DNA of 60,508 bases from Clostridiales bacterium (lineage in GTDB: Bacteria > Bacillota > Clostridia > Caldicoprobacterales > UBA3941), in assembly GCA_012518535.1 (NCBI GenBank), contig JAAYRX010000160.1:1-60508 (forward strand). Reading direction: 5' to 3'. How positions within the stretch are numbered: position 1 is the stretch's first letter; the number at the start of each line of letters is the position of its first letter. The position numbers were made by a program, and so were the translations under genes. This document shows, in pieces, positions 9,192 through 17,278 of the stretch. The notes below the pieces were generated by a model. That model was not told the origin of the DNA and ran no database searches. It saw only the letters and a program-made list of their open reading frames with translations.

Positions 9192-10586
9192 ATGGATATG
9201 AAATATGATTATGATCTATTGGTAATTGGATCGGGACCGGGCGGTTATGTGGCGGCAATCCGTGCCTCCCAACTGGGGCTTAAAACCGCTGTTATTGAGA
9301 AGGATAAGCCCGGTGGGGTGTGTTTGAACGTTGGCTGTATTCCATCCAAGGCTCTAATCAATCAGGCAGAGATCTATCGAAATAGAGATCTGCTGGTAAA
9401 TATGGGGATCAAACTTGATGAGACCGGCTTTGATTATAGCAAGGTATTTAAAAAGTCCAGGAAGGCAGCCAATACCTTGGCAAAGGGTGTGGAATACCTG
9501 CTTAAAAAGAATAAAGTTGACCTTATTATGGGTGAAGGATTTATTGAAGCATCCAATCGAGTAAAGGTGGGGGATAAAAGCCTGGGTGCAAAGAACATAA
9601 TAATAGCTACCGGTTCCAGCCCAAGGCAAATACCTGGTTTTCCCATTGACGAAAAGAAGGTTCTATCATCCACAGGTGCGCTTATGTTGGAGGAATTGCC
9701 AAAGGACATAGTTATTTTGGGTGCTGGTGCTATCGGGATGGAATTCGCCTACATTCTGAACTCTTTTGGGGTAGAAGTGCATGTAGTAGAAATGATGGAC
9801 AGTATTTTGCCACTTGAGGATAAAGAGGCAGTGAGGATTTTGCAAAGGGCTCTTCAAAGAAGGGGTATAAAATTCCATACCTCTACCAGAGCTCTTTCCA
9901 TGGAAGAAAAGGATGATGACAAAATCCTGGTTACATTGGAGGATGCTAAAGGTAACAGGACGGAAAAGGAGGCGGAAAAAATCCTGGTGGCTGTTGGCAG
10001 AAAGCCAAACACCGATGGAATCGGACTGGAGAACTTGGGGATAGAGACTAATAGGGGTTTTGTACCCGTTGGAGATTATTACCAGACGAAGGTAGAAGGA
10101 GTATTTGCCATTGGCGATATTGTGGACTCCCCGCTACTGGCTCATGTAGCTTCCAAGGAGGGTGAGATAGCCGCTGAATTTATTGCGGGGCGTGCGCCCG
10201 AACCGAGAATTGACCCAAACACCATTCCCAGTGCTGTTTACTGTGAACCACAGATAGCCAGCTTTGGGTATACCGAGGAAGGGGCTATCAAGGAGGGTCT
10301 TGCCTATGAGAAAGCCGTCTTTCCCTATAGGGGGGCCGGTAAATCCGTAGCAATAGAAAAGCCTGAAGGAATGGTAAAAATACTCTACGATCCAGTTACC
10401 CATGAGCTTTTGGGAGGACATATAGTTGGAGCAGAGGCCACTGAGCTGATCCATGAGCTGTTATTGGCTAAATGGGGGGAATTGTTGCCCGGGGATATAG
10501 CCGGTATGATACATGCACACCCGACCTTAACGGAGGCAGTTATGGAGGCAGCCCGAAGTGCAGATGGCTGGGCAATTCATATGTAG
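9192..10586 (+). CDS. lpdA: Dihydrolipoyl dehydrogenase, E3
   Basis: A 464-residue flavoprotein that reoxidises dihydrolipoyl-E2 with NAD. It shows the FAD dinucleotide motif VIGSGPGGYVAAIRASQLG, the redox-active disulfide CLNVGC (C44/C49), the NAD motif ILGAGAIGMEFAYILNSFG, the second FAD motif VFAIGDIVDSPLLAHVASKEG, and the C-terminal His-Glu pair region HAHPTLTEAVMEAA. A strong AAAGGAGG lies 9 bases before the ATG. It is the last gene of the operon and is followed by a terminator. Confidence 0.95.
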   Translation: MDMKYDYDLLVIGSGPGGYVAAIRASQLGLKTAVIEKDKPGGVCLNVGCIPSKALINQAEIYRNRDLLVNMGIKLDETGFDYSKVFKKSRKAANTLAKGVEYLLKKNKVDLIMGEGFIEASNRVKVGDKSLGAKNIIIATGSSPRQIPGFPIDEKKVLSSTGALMLEELPKDIVILGAGAIGMEFAYILNSFGVEVHVVEMMDSILPLEDKEAVRILQRALQRRGIKFHTSTRALSMEEKDDDKILVTLEDAKGNRTEKEAEKILVAVGRKPNTDGIGLENLGIETNRGFVPVGDYYQTKVEGVFAIGDIVDSPLLAHVASKEGEIAAEFIAGRAPEPRIDPNTIPSAVYCEPQIASFGYTEEGAIKEGLAYEKAVFPYRGAGKSVAIEKPEGMVKILYDPVTHELLGGHIVGAEATELIHELLLAKWGELLPGDIAGMIHAHPTLTEAVMEAARSADGWAIHM

Positions 10587-10670
10587 TAGAATTCTCAAAG
10601 ATCAGGATTGTGTCATTATGACTGTATAAACAAGACGCTTATATCAGTTTGTTTCTTACAATGATATGTA

Positions 10671-10723
10671 GAGCCTATGGCTTCCACCGGCAAGTTCCCG
10701 GATTTGGAACCATAGGCTTTTTG
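10671..10723 (+). terminator. Rho-independent terminator of the pyruvate dehydrogenase operon
   Basis: A long stem, AGCCTATGG (10672-10680) with CCATAGGCT (10710-10718), is extended inward by TTCCA/TGGAA and a CCGG/CCGG helix, then followed by TTTTT. It is about 85 bases after the lpdA stop. Confidence 0.9.
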
Positions 10724-10998
10724 ATGAAGATTGATCTACTATTAACAACAGAAACGGGAGACCAATAAAAAGCATAGTGGACAAGTTTTTGTTTATAGGA
10801 TATTATACTGTTAATATCCTAAGTTATTGTAAAAACGACTAATCGGAAAAGGTCCAAGAGTACAGATATTATTGCATTTTTATAAAAAAACGCTACAAAT
10901 GCGGTTCTAGCATCATAATCGTTGTTCGATTGATTAATCAGGGCAAATAATGGATTATTGATCAGCTTTTATCATTAAATTTGGGGGATAGGGGATAG
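10724..10998 (+). other. Intergenic region with a 9-bp inverted repeat upstream of the HPr gene
   Basis: No gene is seen here. AGGATATTA (10797-10805) and TAATATCCT (10812-10820) form a perfect 9-bp inverted repeat with a 6-base loop and no T-run, so it looks more like an operator or RNA hairpin than a terminator. A looser GCATTT/AAATGC pair lies near 10875-10901. Confidence 0.4.
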
Positions 10999-11265
10999 AT
11001 GATAGAGAGGGAATTCATAATAAGAGATGATATAGGTTTACACGCCGGGCCGGCAGCAAAGTTTACCAGGGTAGCTAGTAGGTATAAATCGGAAATCAGG
11101 GTTATCAAGGGAAACAAGACTGGCAACGGTAAAAGCCTATTGTCAATTTTGGCCCTGGGGATTTTTGGAAACACCAAGTTTACTGTTAAAATTGTTGGCC
11201 CTGATGAGGTTGAGGCCATGTATGATTTGACCAGGCTAATAGAAACCAATTTTACAGAGGACTGA
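10999..11265 (+). CDS. ptsH: HPr family phosphocarrier protein
   Basis: An 88-residue HPr. It has the active-site histidine in GLHAGPAAKF at exactly position 15, and the regulatory serine in NGKSLLSILALG at exactly position 46. It can therefore be both a PTS phosphocarrier and a target of HPr kinase; the Crh type lacks His15, so this is not Crh. No other PTS gene is near, and HPr is often isolated like this. The start ATG follows GGGGGATAGGGG. It lies 39 bases before dinB. Confidence 0.93.
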   Translation: MIEREFIIRDDIGLHAGPAAKFTRVASRYKSEIRVIKGNKTGNGKSLLSILALGIFGNTKFTVKIVGPDEVEAMYDLTRLIETNFTED

Positions 11266-11304
11266 TAAACCACTATGTATTGATACATGTTATGAGGGAT
11301 CAAA

Positions 11305-12354
11305 GTGACAGAACTGAGTATCATCCATGTGGATATGGATGCTTTTTTTACTTCTGTAGAGCAGAGGGATCATCCGCAATACAGGAATAAACCTGTAGTA
11401 GTGGGAGGAGATCCTAAGGGGAGAGGTGTAGTAAGTACCGCATCCTATGAGGCGAGGAAATTTGGGGTTCGCTCGGCCATGTCATGCAGACAGGCAGCGG
11501 AACTATGTCCGAATATAATTTTCTTACCTGTGGATATGGAAAAATACAAAAGAATATCAAAAGAAATACATTCAATTTTTAGAAACTATACTTCCGCAAT
11601 CGAGCCCATCTCCATTGATGAGGCATTTCTACAGTTAGATGTAGGGAATCCAGTGGATATAGGAGAATCAATAAAGAAGGAGATATACAATAGACTCGGC
11701 CTGACAGCCTCTGTCGGCGTTTCCTACAATAAGTTTATAGCCAAGCTGGCATCCGACATGGAGAAACCCAATGGCTTTACTGTAATTACCAGAGATGAGG
11801 CAAAGAAAATTCTACCGGAATTGCCCATAAGAAAAATATGGGGCGTAGGAGAAAAAACAGAAAGATATTTAAATAATATAGGTATCTTTACCGTAAATGA
11901 TTTATTGCAATATGATCATGAATTCCTAATGAGAAATTGGGGCAGAAGAGCCTACGAACTAATACAGTTATGTAGGGGAATAGATCATAGTGCGGTTCAA
12001 ACGGATCAGGAGACAAAGAGTATGGGTGAGGAGACAACTCTTGAAGAAGATACCAAGGACCTGGAAATTTTAAAGGAATACCTTAGGGAGTTTTCAGTGG
12101 CATTGGGTAGGAGAATGGCCGGTAGGGATATTAAATGTCGTACCATCACTATAAAAGTAAAATACAACGACTTCAAGTCCATAACCAGGAGCATCACACT
12201 TCCCCTTCCTACTGGTTCGTCCCGGATCATATACCAACATTCCCGGGATATGCTAGTTAATCGGGTACCACTATTAAAGCCAGTTAGACTAATAGGGGTA
12301 CAGGTTTCCAATCTGATTTATCCCGATGAACCGATCCAGATTTCCTTCATATAG
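11305..12354 (+). CDS. dinB: DNA polymerase IV (Y family)
   Basis: A 349-residue translesion polymerase. It has the catalytic metal motifs HVDMDAFFTSVEQ near the N terminus and SIDEAFLQL near residue 103, the fingers motif VVSTASYEARKFGVRSAM, the helix-hairpin-helix WGVGEKTERYLNNIGI, and a C-terminal little-finger domain. It ends without an obvious QxSLF-type clamp peptide, although the last residues IQISFI are a plausible degenerate clamp-binding motif. The start is GTG at 11305 behind GAGGG. No LexA box is evident in the short upstream gap. Confidence 0.93.
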   Translation: MTELSIIHVDMDAFFTSVEQRDHPQYRNKPVVVGGDPKGRGVVSTASYEARKFGVRSAMSCRQAAELCPNIIFLPVDMEKYKRISKEIHSIFRNYTSAIEPISIDEAFLQLDVGNPVDIGESIKKEIYNRLGLTASVGVSYNKFIAKLASDMEKPNGFTVITRDEAKKILPELPIRKIWGVGEKTERYLNNIGIFTVNDLLQYDHEFLMRNWGRRAYELIQLCRGIDHSAVQTDQETKSMGEETTLEEDTKDLEILKEYLREFSVALGRRMAGRDIKCRTITIKVKYNDFKSITRSITLPLPTGSSRIIYQHSRDMLVNRVPLLKPVRLIGVQVSNLIYPDEPIQISFI

Positions 12355-12444
12355 CACCTCTATCATGAATTAAGGCCTGTTACTGAATAAAAAACCTTAT
12401 AAAGGAAAGTATTCATATATAGGGAGCTATAAAGGAGGAAATCT

Positions 12445-12708
12445 ATGGAAGCTGGTCTCATGATAAAAATCTATACGCAAGAAGGTAATAAAAAACTCAA
12501 TAAGCAATATCTGGGGACAAAACAGGCCATCACCCAAATCGCCTATGAGAAGATGCAGGAGTATATGAGAAATGCGGATGTAGGTTTGGGGTCAGAGGAG
12601 AGAGAGCTATTGGAGCTTATGATAGCCAATAGTATGATGCAAAGTTTTTCTCTGGGTTATGGTATTGGAAAGGTAGAAGGTTTGACCAATAAGCAAATTC
12701 GTTTGTGA
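12445..12708 (+). CDS. Small protein of unknown function (87 aa)
   Basis: An 87-residue soluble protein beginning MEAGLMIKIYTQEGNKKLNK, rich in helix-forming and charged residues, with no signal peptide or cysteine. A textbook AAGGAGG sits 6 bases before the ATG, which supports translation. I do not recognise a family. It lies between dinB and the MASE3-PP2C phosphatase, followed by an 8-bp hairpin, and may be its own transcript. Confidence 0.7.
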   Translation: MEAGLMIKIYTQEGNKKLNKQYLGTKQAITQIAYEKMQEYMRNADVGLGSEERELLELMIANSMMQSFSLGYGIGKVEGLTNKQIRL

Positions 12709-12711
12709 CAA

Positions 12712-12732
12712 ACCTGTGATACCGTCACAGGT
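12712..12732. repeat. 8-bp inverted repeat
   Basis: ACCTGTGA and TCACAGGT are separated by TACCG, 4 bases after the stop of the 87-aa gene. No T-run follows, so this is either a weak 3'-end hairpin or an operator for the gene at 12831. Confidence 0.5.
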
Positions 12733-12830
12733 AAATAGAAAAATAAATGGTATAAGTCATAATCTTATGATATCATTAGGCTAGGGAACTATGGTTCACA
12801 TTTCTGACTATAATACATGAAAGGTATTGT

Positions 12831-14528
12831 ATGTGGGGGTTTAATGGCCAATTAAAGAGATCATTTTGTGGTTATACCAGATTAAAAATCTGGATTATAA
12901 TACTGGGGATACTAATTGCTACTACTCTCTTGTTTGGTGTGGCTAAGTTCACTGAGGATAACTCCTTATTAGTACTGTCCCCCAATACATTTCTGGTACT
13001 GCATATTATTTTGGAATTTATGTCCATAATGATGGCCTTTTGCATTTTTGCTATTACCTATTATACTTCCGAGGAAACAAAGTCCTTGTCAATGATAATT
13101 ATAGCTTGCGTATTTTTAGTAACTGCGCCTTTGGATACCATGCATACTTTTTCTTATAAGGGAATGCCGGTTTTTATTATAGAACCGTCAGCTAATACTG
13201 CTACACTTTTCTGGGTAGCTTCCAGACTCATCATGTCTGTTGGCCTGCTATTTGCAAGCCTTATACCTCAAAACAGGGAAATAAAGGGAAAACAAGTTGC
13301 TTATGTGGCAGTTACCATTGGTATGGTAGCCTTGATAATTGCATTGATTTTGTGCAGGCCTGAGCTTTTACCCCTCATGTACAAAGAGGGAATAGGGTTA
13401 ACACCGCTGAAAATAGGCATTGAATATTTTATCACAGGAGTACTGTTTACGACAGCATTTGTTTACTATAAAAAATACAGTAAAAACGTTGATGACAGGG
13501 AATACTTTCTCCTGGCTATAGGATTTCTTATAAGCGGTTTAGGAGAATTAGCTTTTACCCTGTACAGGAATGTATACGATAGCTATAACTTATTGGGGCA
13601 TTTATATAAGTTTATAGCTCGTTATATGCTCTTTCGCTCTCTGTTTATAATAAATATACGGAAGCCTTACAGAAATCTCTGGAAGGCAGAAAAAAAACTA
13701 AATAACTATGTTGATAATCTGGAAAGGTCCGTAACCCAAAGGACCAAGGAGATAAGAAAGGCCAACGAGAAACTCGTTAAGAACTTAAAAGATGCACAGC
13801 ATATTCAGAGGGCCTTGATGACAACGGAATTTCCCAGAATACCTGGAATGGAATTCGCGGCCAAATACCTCCCCTGTGAACAAGTAGGTGGAGACTTTTA
13901 TAACGTATTTAGACTGGATGAGCAAAATATAGGTATAGTTATAGGTGATGTGGCAGGTCATGGGGTATCCGCCGCGATGGTAAATGTTTTTATCAATCAG
14001 AATATGAGGTTCAGAGTGGATTATAACGAGCGAAGATACCGAATATTAACCCCTCGGGGGGTATTGATGAATTTATACCATGTCTATAATAATATGTCTT
14101 TTCCGGAAGAAATGTACGTTGTACTGTTTTACGGTATATACAATACAGTAACAGGGAGATTGACTTATTCCTCTGCAGGAATGAACACCTATCCATTGAT
14201 TCTCAGTGCCCAGGGCGAGGTATCCTATATCAAATTGGATGGTTTCCCCATATGTAAGTTTGGCAAGTTCTTCAAGCCGGATTATGAGACCAAGACCTTA
14301 TGGCTGTCACCAGGGGATACCATGGTATTCTACAGCGATGGTTTAGGTGAAATAGATCGAAAACGCCCCAACATATTGTCCACAGAAAATATCATGGAAT
14401 ACCTGAAGGGCATGAAGGACTACTCAGCCCAGGATGTCTGCCAGGGCTTGTCTGATGCCTACCATACCTTATTGGGAGATAATGAAATGTTGGATGATGT
14501 AACCATACTGGTTATTAAAACACCGTGA
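12831..14528 (+). CDS. MASE3 membrane sensor with SpoIIE-like PP2C phosphatase domain
   Basis: A 565-residue membrane serine/threonine phosphatase. Residues about 20-280 hold seven or so transmembrane segments with the MASE3 signature (HIILEFMSIMMAFCIFA, PLDTMHTFSYKGMPVF, NTATLFWVASRL). A coiled coil follows at about 285-325 (LNNYVDNLERSVTQRTKEI). The PP2C domain then has the acidic metal sites GGDFYN, IGDVAGHGVSAAM, MVFYSDGLGE and DDVTILVIK. Such proteins usually dephosphorylate STAS anti-anti-sigma factors, but no STAS or RsbW gene is in the window. The ligand sensed by MASE3 is unknown. The start ATG has a weak AAAGG site; TATAAT at 12809-12814 may be its -10. Confidence 0.9.
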   Translation: MWGFNGQLKRSFCGYTRLKIWIIILGILIATTLLFGVAKFTEDNSLLVLSPNTFLVLHIILEFMSIMMAFCIFAITYYTSEETKSLSMIIIACVFLVTAPLDTMHTFSYKGMPVFIIEPSANTATLFWVASRLIMSVGLLFASLIPQNREIKGKQVAYVAVTIGMVALIIALILCRPELLPLMYKEGIGLTPLKIGIEYFITGVLFTTAFVYYKKYSKNVDDREYFLLAIGFLISGLGELAFTLYRNVYDSYNLLGHLYKFIARYMLFRSLFIINIRKPYRNLWKAEKKLNNYVDNLERSVTQRTKEIRKANEKLVKNLKDAQHIQRALMTTEFPRIPGMEFAAKYLPCEQVGGDFYNVFRLDEQNIGIVIGDVAGHGVSAAMVNVFINQNMRFRVDYNERRYRILTPRGVLMNLYHVYNNMSFPEEMYVVLFYGIYNTVTGRLTYSSAGMNTYPLILSAQGEVSYIKLDGFPICKFGKFFKPDYETKTLWLSPGDTMVFYSDGLGEIDRKRPNILSTENIMEYLKGMKDYSAQDVCQGLSDAYHTLLGDNEMLDDVTILVIKTP

Positions 14529-14542
14529 ATCTGGCAATTGTA

Positions 14543-14588
14543 AACACAACAGTGCCGGTTGATAACTTTCAATCGGCACTGTTGTGTT
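14543..14588. terminator. Bidirectional terminator between convergent genes
   Basis: A perfect 15-bp stem, AACACAACAGTGCCG (14543-14557) with CGGCACTGTTGTGTT (14574-14588). It begins 14 bases after the PP2C stop and contains the stop of the minus-strand gene at 14569. Its T-rich flank is modest on both sides, but the stem is strong. Confidence 0.85.
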
Positions 14589-15546
14589 CTACGGTATCTT
14601 TAGAAAGCAATTGAGCCATTTTCATGATGAATTCCAAGGATTTTGCTTGTTCTGGATTTAATATCTTACTTAAGGTCTCGGATATGTTACCAGGTTCTGC
14701 ACCCCTAGTTCCCGATATATCCTGGATTGAATCCAAATTCTCAAGAGATTGATCTAACCTGAGATCATTATCAGCTTCGGAGCCATCAGCGATAGACGGG
14801 GACCCAGTAGATAGTTGGGCCAATTCTATAGTTCCCAGGAGTTTCAACACTTTGCTGATCTGATCGATTGATTGAAGTTGATCCGCCGGGACCAATATCC
14901 TGACAATATCCAATATTTCCATTACCATGGATATGCCATGGGTAGTAGAATCCTGGGTCCTTATACTGTCACGCTCCCTAAATCTCTTTATGCTATCCAC
15001 CAGTTTTTCCATGGTTTTGTTGGCATAGAGTATTCTGTTGATTTGAGTTTGGTTTTCTAAGGAGATATAAGGTTGCAATGACTTTATAATGCCTATAGCC
15101 CTTTCCTTATGGTTTGTTATAGATTTTGAAGTAGTCGAAATACGTGGGATTCGATATGTACCATCTATCAGGCCCTGGAGATTGGCCTTTATTTCAGCCA
15201 AGCCTACTATAAAATTAACTCCGTCCTGGTGCTGGGGATCCAGGTATGGATAGACAGAAGATAATATGTCCACAAGTGTATTTGAATCTTCGACCCGGAT
15301 TTTCTCATTGTTAAGCGACTGAATTGAAGCCGACTTGGCTTTCTGTATGTACGGGGATACCAACAGGACAAACAGGATAATTGGTAGCAGGTTCGTTTGG
15401 GCCGGTTCAGCATAGGTGAATCCGGGGGGAATCCTTTTCTTTGCTTCGGACTTAAATTCCATGTCTATAGGTAACTTAGCTGTATCACCAGGTTTTAGTC
15501 TTGGATTGATATGACCGTCATAGCGCGGGGGGATATAGCGATCCAT
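14569..15546 (-). CDS. Unknown protein with four helical repeats and one membrane segment
   Basis: A 325-residue protein I cannot assign. A polar N terminus (MDRYIPPRYDGHINPRLKPGD) precedes one hydrophobic segment at about 52-68 (NLLPIILFVLLVSPYI). The rest is helical and contains four copies of a loose motif: ILSSVYPYLDPQHQDGVNFI, IIKSLQPYISLENQTQINRI, ILDIVRILVPADQLQSIDQI and LSKILNPEQAKSLEFIMKMA, i.e. hydrophobic-Leu-Pro, a Gln, then a second amphipathic helix. AAGGAGG lies 6 bases before the ATG. The divergent small gene at 15734 ends in the same type of motif. Confidence 0.75.
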   Translation of the reverse strand: MDRYIPPRYDGHINPRLKPGDTAKLPIDMEFKSEAKKRIPPGFTYAEPAQTNLLPIILFVLLVSPYIQKAKSASIQSLNNEKIRVEDSNTLVDILSSVYPYLDPQHQDGVNFIVGLAEIKANLQGLIDGTYRIPRISTTSKSITNHKERAIGIIKSLQPYISLENQTQINRILYANKTMEKLVDSIKRFRERDSIRTQDSTTHGISMVMEILDIVRILVPADQLQSIDQISKVLKLLGTIELAQLSTGSPSIADGSEADNDLRLDQSLENLDSIQDISGTRGAEPGNISETLSKILNPEQAKSLEFIMKMAQLLSKDTVEHNSAD

Positions 15547-15733
15547 GAGGAACCTCCTTAAATATTGGTTTTATTTTTTATTTAAGCACACTATTTACAT
15601 CTATGCTGGATACCTATACTTCTATGTACCATATTATGCTGCGGCGAATAAAATGTGCCTTTAGGGTATCATTGAATATGCTGATGAATAGGATGGTAGG
15701 GAGATACTATTTTTGGTGAAAGGCGGTATTTAT

Positions 15734-15952
15734 ATGGATATAAATAAGGATAATCTGGAAGCAATGGCCGGTCTCTTTGGTAGTCTGGAAGGGAAGTCTG
15801 AAGATGAGATGATTTCCGAGGTAGCCCGGATGATCAGGGCTGGGCAAGGGGGTATAACGGTAGGCAAGGCTAAGCAGATGATTCAAACTATTCTCCCCAT
15901 GGCGGATAGAAATCAGAAAAGAAAACTGGAAAAGCTTCTAAGGAGCCTGTAG
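15734..15952 (+). CDS. Small helical protein of unknown function (72 aa)
   Basis: A soluble protein starting MDINKDNLEAMAGLFGSLEGK and ending ILPMADRNQKRKLEKLLRSL. AAAGGCGG is 8 bases before this ATG. In-frame TTG and GTG codons at 15713 and 15716 could extend it by 7 residues but have poorer spacing. Its C-terminal Leu-Pro/Gln/amphipathic-helix motif resembles the repeats of the divergently transcribed protein at 14569-15546, which suggests related folds or an interaction. No known family is recognised. Confidence 0.7.
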   Translation: MDINKDNLEAMAGLFGSLEGKSEDEMISEVARMIRAGQGGITVGKAKQMIQTILPMADRNQKRKLEKLLRSL

Positions 15953-15958
15953 AAACTA

Positions 15959-15987
15959 AAACCCGCTAGCCTATATGCTGCGGGTTT
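15959..15987. terminator. Bidirectional terminator
   Basis: AAACCCGC (15959-15966) pairs with GCGGGTTT (15980-15987), with a further TAGC/TGCT-like inner pairing; CTATTTTAT follows. It lies between the convergent small gene and the cysteine desulfurase gene, whose stop is inside it. Confidence 0.85.
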
Positions 15988-17134
15988 CTATTTTATAGCC
16001 TATCTCACCTATGGCTCTAACGCATGCCTTAACCTCATCCAGAGTGTTGAATTCCCCGGGACTGAACCTTACTGTGCCCTGTTCCTTAGTGCCTATGGTC
16101 TTGTGGGCAAGGGGAGCACAATGGAGGCTGCCCCGAGTAGCGATACCATAATCACGGCTCAATATGTTGACAATCTCTCTGGAGTCCCTATCCCATATAT
16201 TGATGGATACAATGCCCGATCTATGTTTCATATCTTTTGGGCCATATACTTTTACACCCTTTATTTGGGATAGGGCGTTAAGAAACAGCCTTTCAATATT
16301 GACTACATGGGACACTATTTTACCCTGACCCTTGTTCAGGATATGCCTGATACCTGCTCCTAAACCCGCAATGCCCGGTGTATTTAGGGTCCCTGATTCG
16401 TAACGATCGGGTAGAAACATTGGTTGGTTTATACTCTCGGATTGGCTTCCGGTGCCACCTTCACGGATTTGTCTCAGTTCGACTCCTTCCCTGACGTATA
16501 ATACTCCTGTACCCTGAGGTCCCAATAGGCCTTTGTGCCCGGGCATTGCCACTAGATCAACGGGCAATTTTGATATGTCTATTGGTATGGAGCCGGCTGT
16601 TTGTGCCGCATCCAATAAGAAGTAGACACCAGAGTCCTTAGCTATTTTTCCGATGGATTCAATCGGCATCAAAGTACCGGTTACATTGGAAGCATGGGTG
16701 GCTATAATTAGACGCGTGTTACTTCGCATACTCCTTTTTATGTCGGAAGGGTCTATAAGCCCCTCGGAATCCCCAGGGACGATTGTGGTTTCAACCCCCA
16801 TATCTGCTAAATGCATCAAAGGTCTAATTACAGAGTTATGTTCCATAGAGGTGGTAATGACATGATCCCCATTTTTTAATACACCTTTGATAGCCAGGTT
16901 TAAACTGTCCGTCGTGTTGTAAGTAAATATCATTCTAAAGGGGTCTTGGGCATTAAACAACTGACAGAGCATTTCCCTGGTATAGAGAAGAATGTTGGCC
17001 GCTTCTATTGCCATGGTATGACTGGAACGACCGGGGTTAGCGCCATAATACTTCATGGTCCTTAGTATTGTATCGTATACAATATCCGGCTTGGGCCAGC
17101 TTGTAGCAGCATTATCCATATAGATCATTTTCAT
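15971..17134 (-). CDS. Cysteine desulfurase family protein, TIGR01977 (class V aminotransferase)
   Basis: A 387-residue PLP enzyme. It begins IYMDNAATSWPKPD and has HNSVIRPLMHLAD, the PLP region LLDAAQTAGSIPIDISKL, the Schiff-base lysine in AMPGHKGLLGPQGTGVLY, and the catalytic cysteine in RGSLHCAPLAHKTIGT, then GTVRFSPGEFNT. These match the TIGR01977 branch (EF2568-like) that often lies near selenium or sulfur handling genes rather than the IscS or SufS housekeeping enzymes. No iscU or sufU is nearby. It is divergent from a DUF3343 gene, a proposed Se/S carrier. Likely reaction: release of S (or Se) from cysteine (or selenocysteine) as an enzyme persulfide. The start ATG has a GGGAGATGG site. 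Confidence 0.88.
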   Translation of the reverse strand: MKMIYMDNAATSWPKPDIVYDTILRTMKYYGANPGRSSHTMAIEAANILLYTREMLCQLFNAQDPFRMIFTYNTTDSLNLAIKGVLKNGDHVITTSMEHNSVIRPLMHLADMGVETTIVPGDSEGLIDPSDIKRSMRSNTRLIIATHASNVTGTLMPIESIGKIAKDSGVYFLLDAAQTAGSIPIDISKLPVDLVAMPGHKGLLGPQGTGVLYVREGVELRQIREGGTGSQSESINQPMFLPDRYESGTLNTPGIAGLGAGIRHILNKGQGKIVSHVVNIERLFLNALSQIKGVKVYGPKDMKHRSGIVSINIWDRDSREIVNILSRDYGIATRGSLHCAPLAHKTIGTKEQGTVRFSPGEFNTLDEVKACVRAIGEIGYKIETRSI

Positions 17135-17189
17135 CTTTCCATCTCCCGGAGTAACATAAATAAAATACGTAAATATATTACTAATAGGG

Positions 17190-17215
17190 CCGCTCCATCC
17201 CGGATGGGATCGCGG
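17190..17215. repeat. Structured inverted repeat between divergent genes
   Basis: CCGC and CCATCC (17190-17200) pair with GGATGG and GCGG (17202-17215), giving a compact hairpin or palindrome midway between the desulfurase and DUF3343 starts. Its position suits a shared operator. Confidence 0.5.
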
Positions 17216-17278
17216 TTAAGCTCTATTTGCCTTGCTTAACACAAAAATAAAATAAGTCATATTTTCAGGGGGTAACAT

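Noticed and set aside
17190-17230. Resemblance to a 5S rRNA fragment (CCATCCCG ... GTTAAGCTC)
   Set aside because: Only two short blocks match, spacing is off, and the flanks lack the rest of 5S rRNA; it is better explained as a palindrome between divergent genes.
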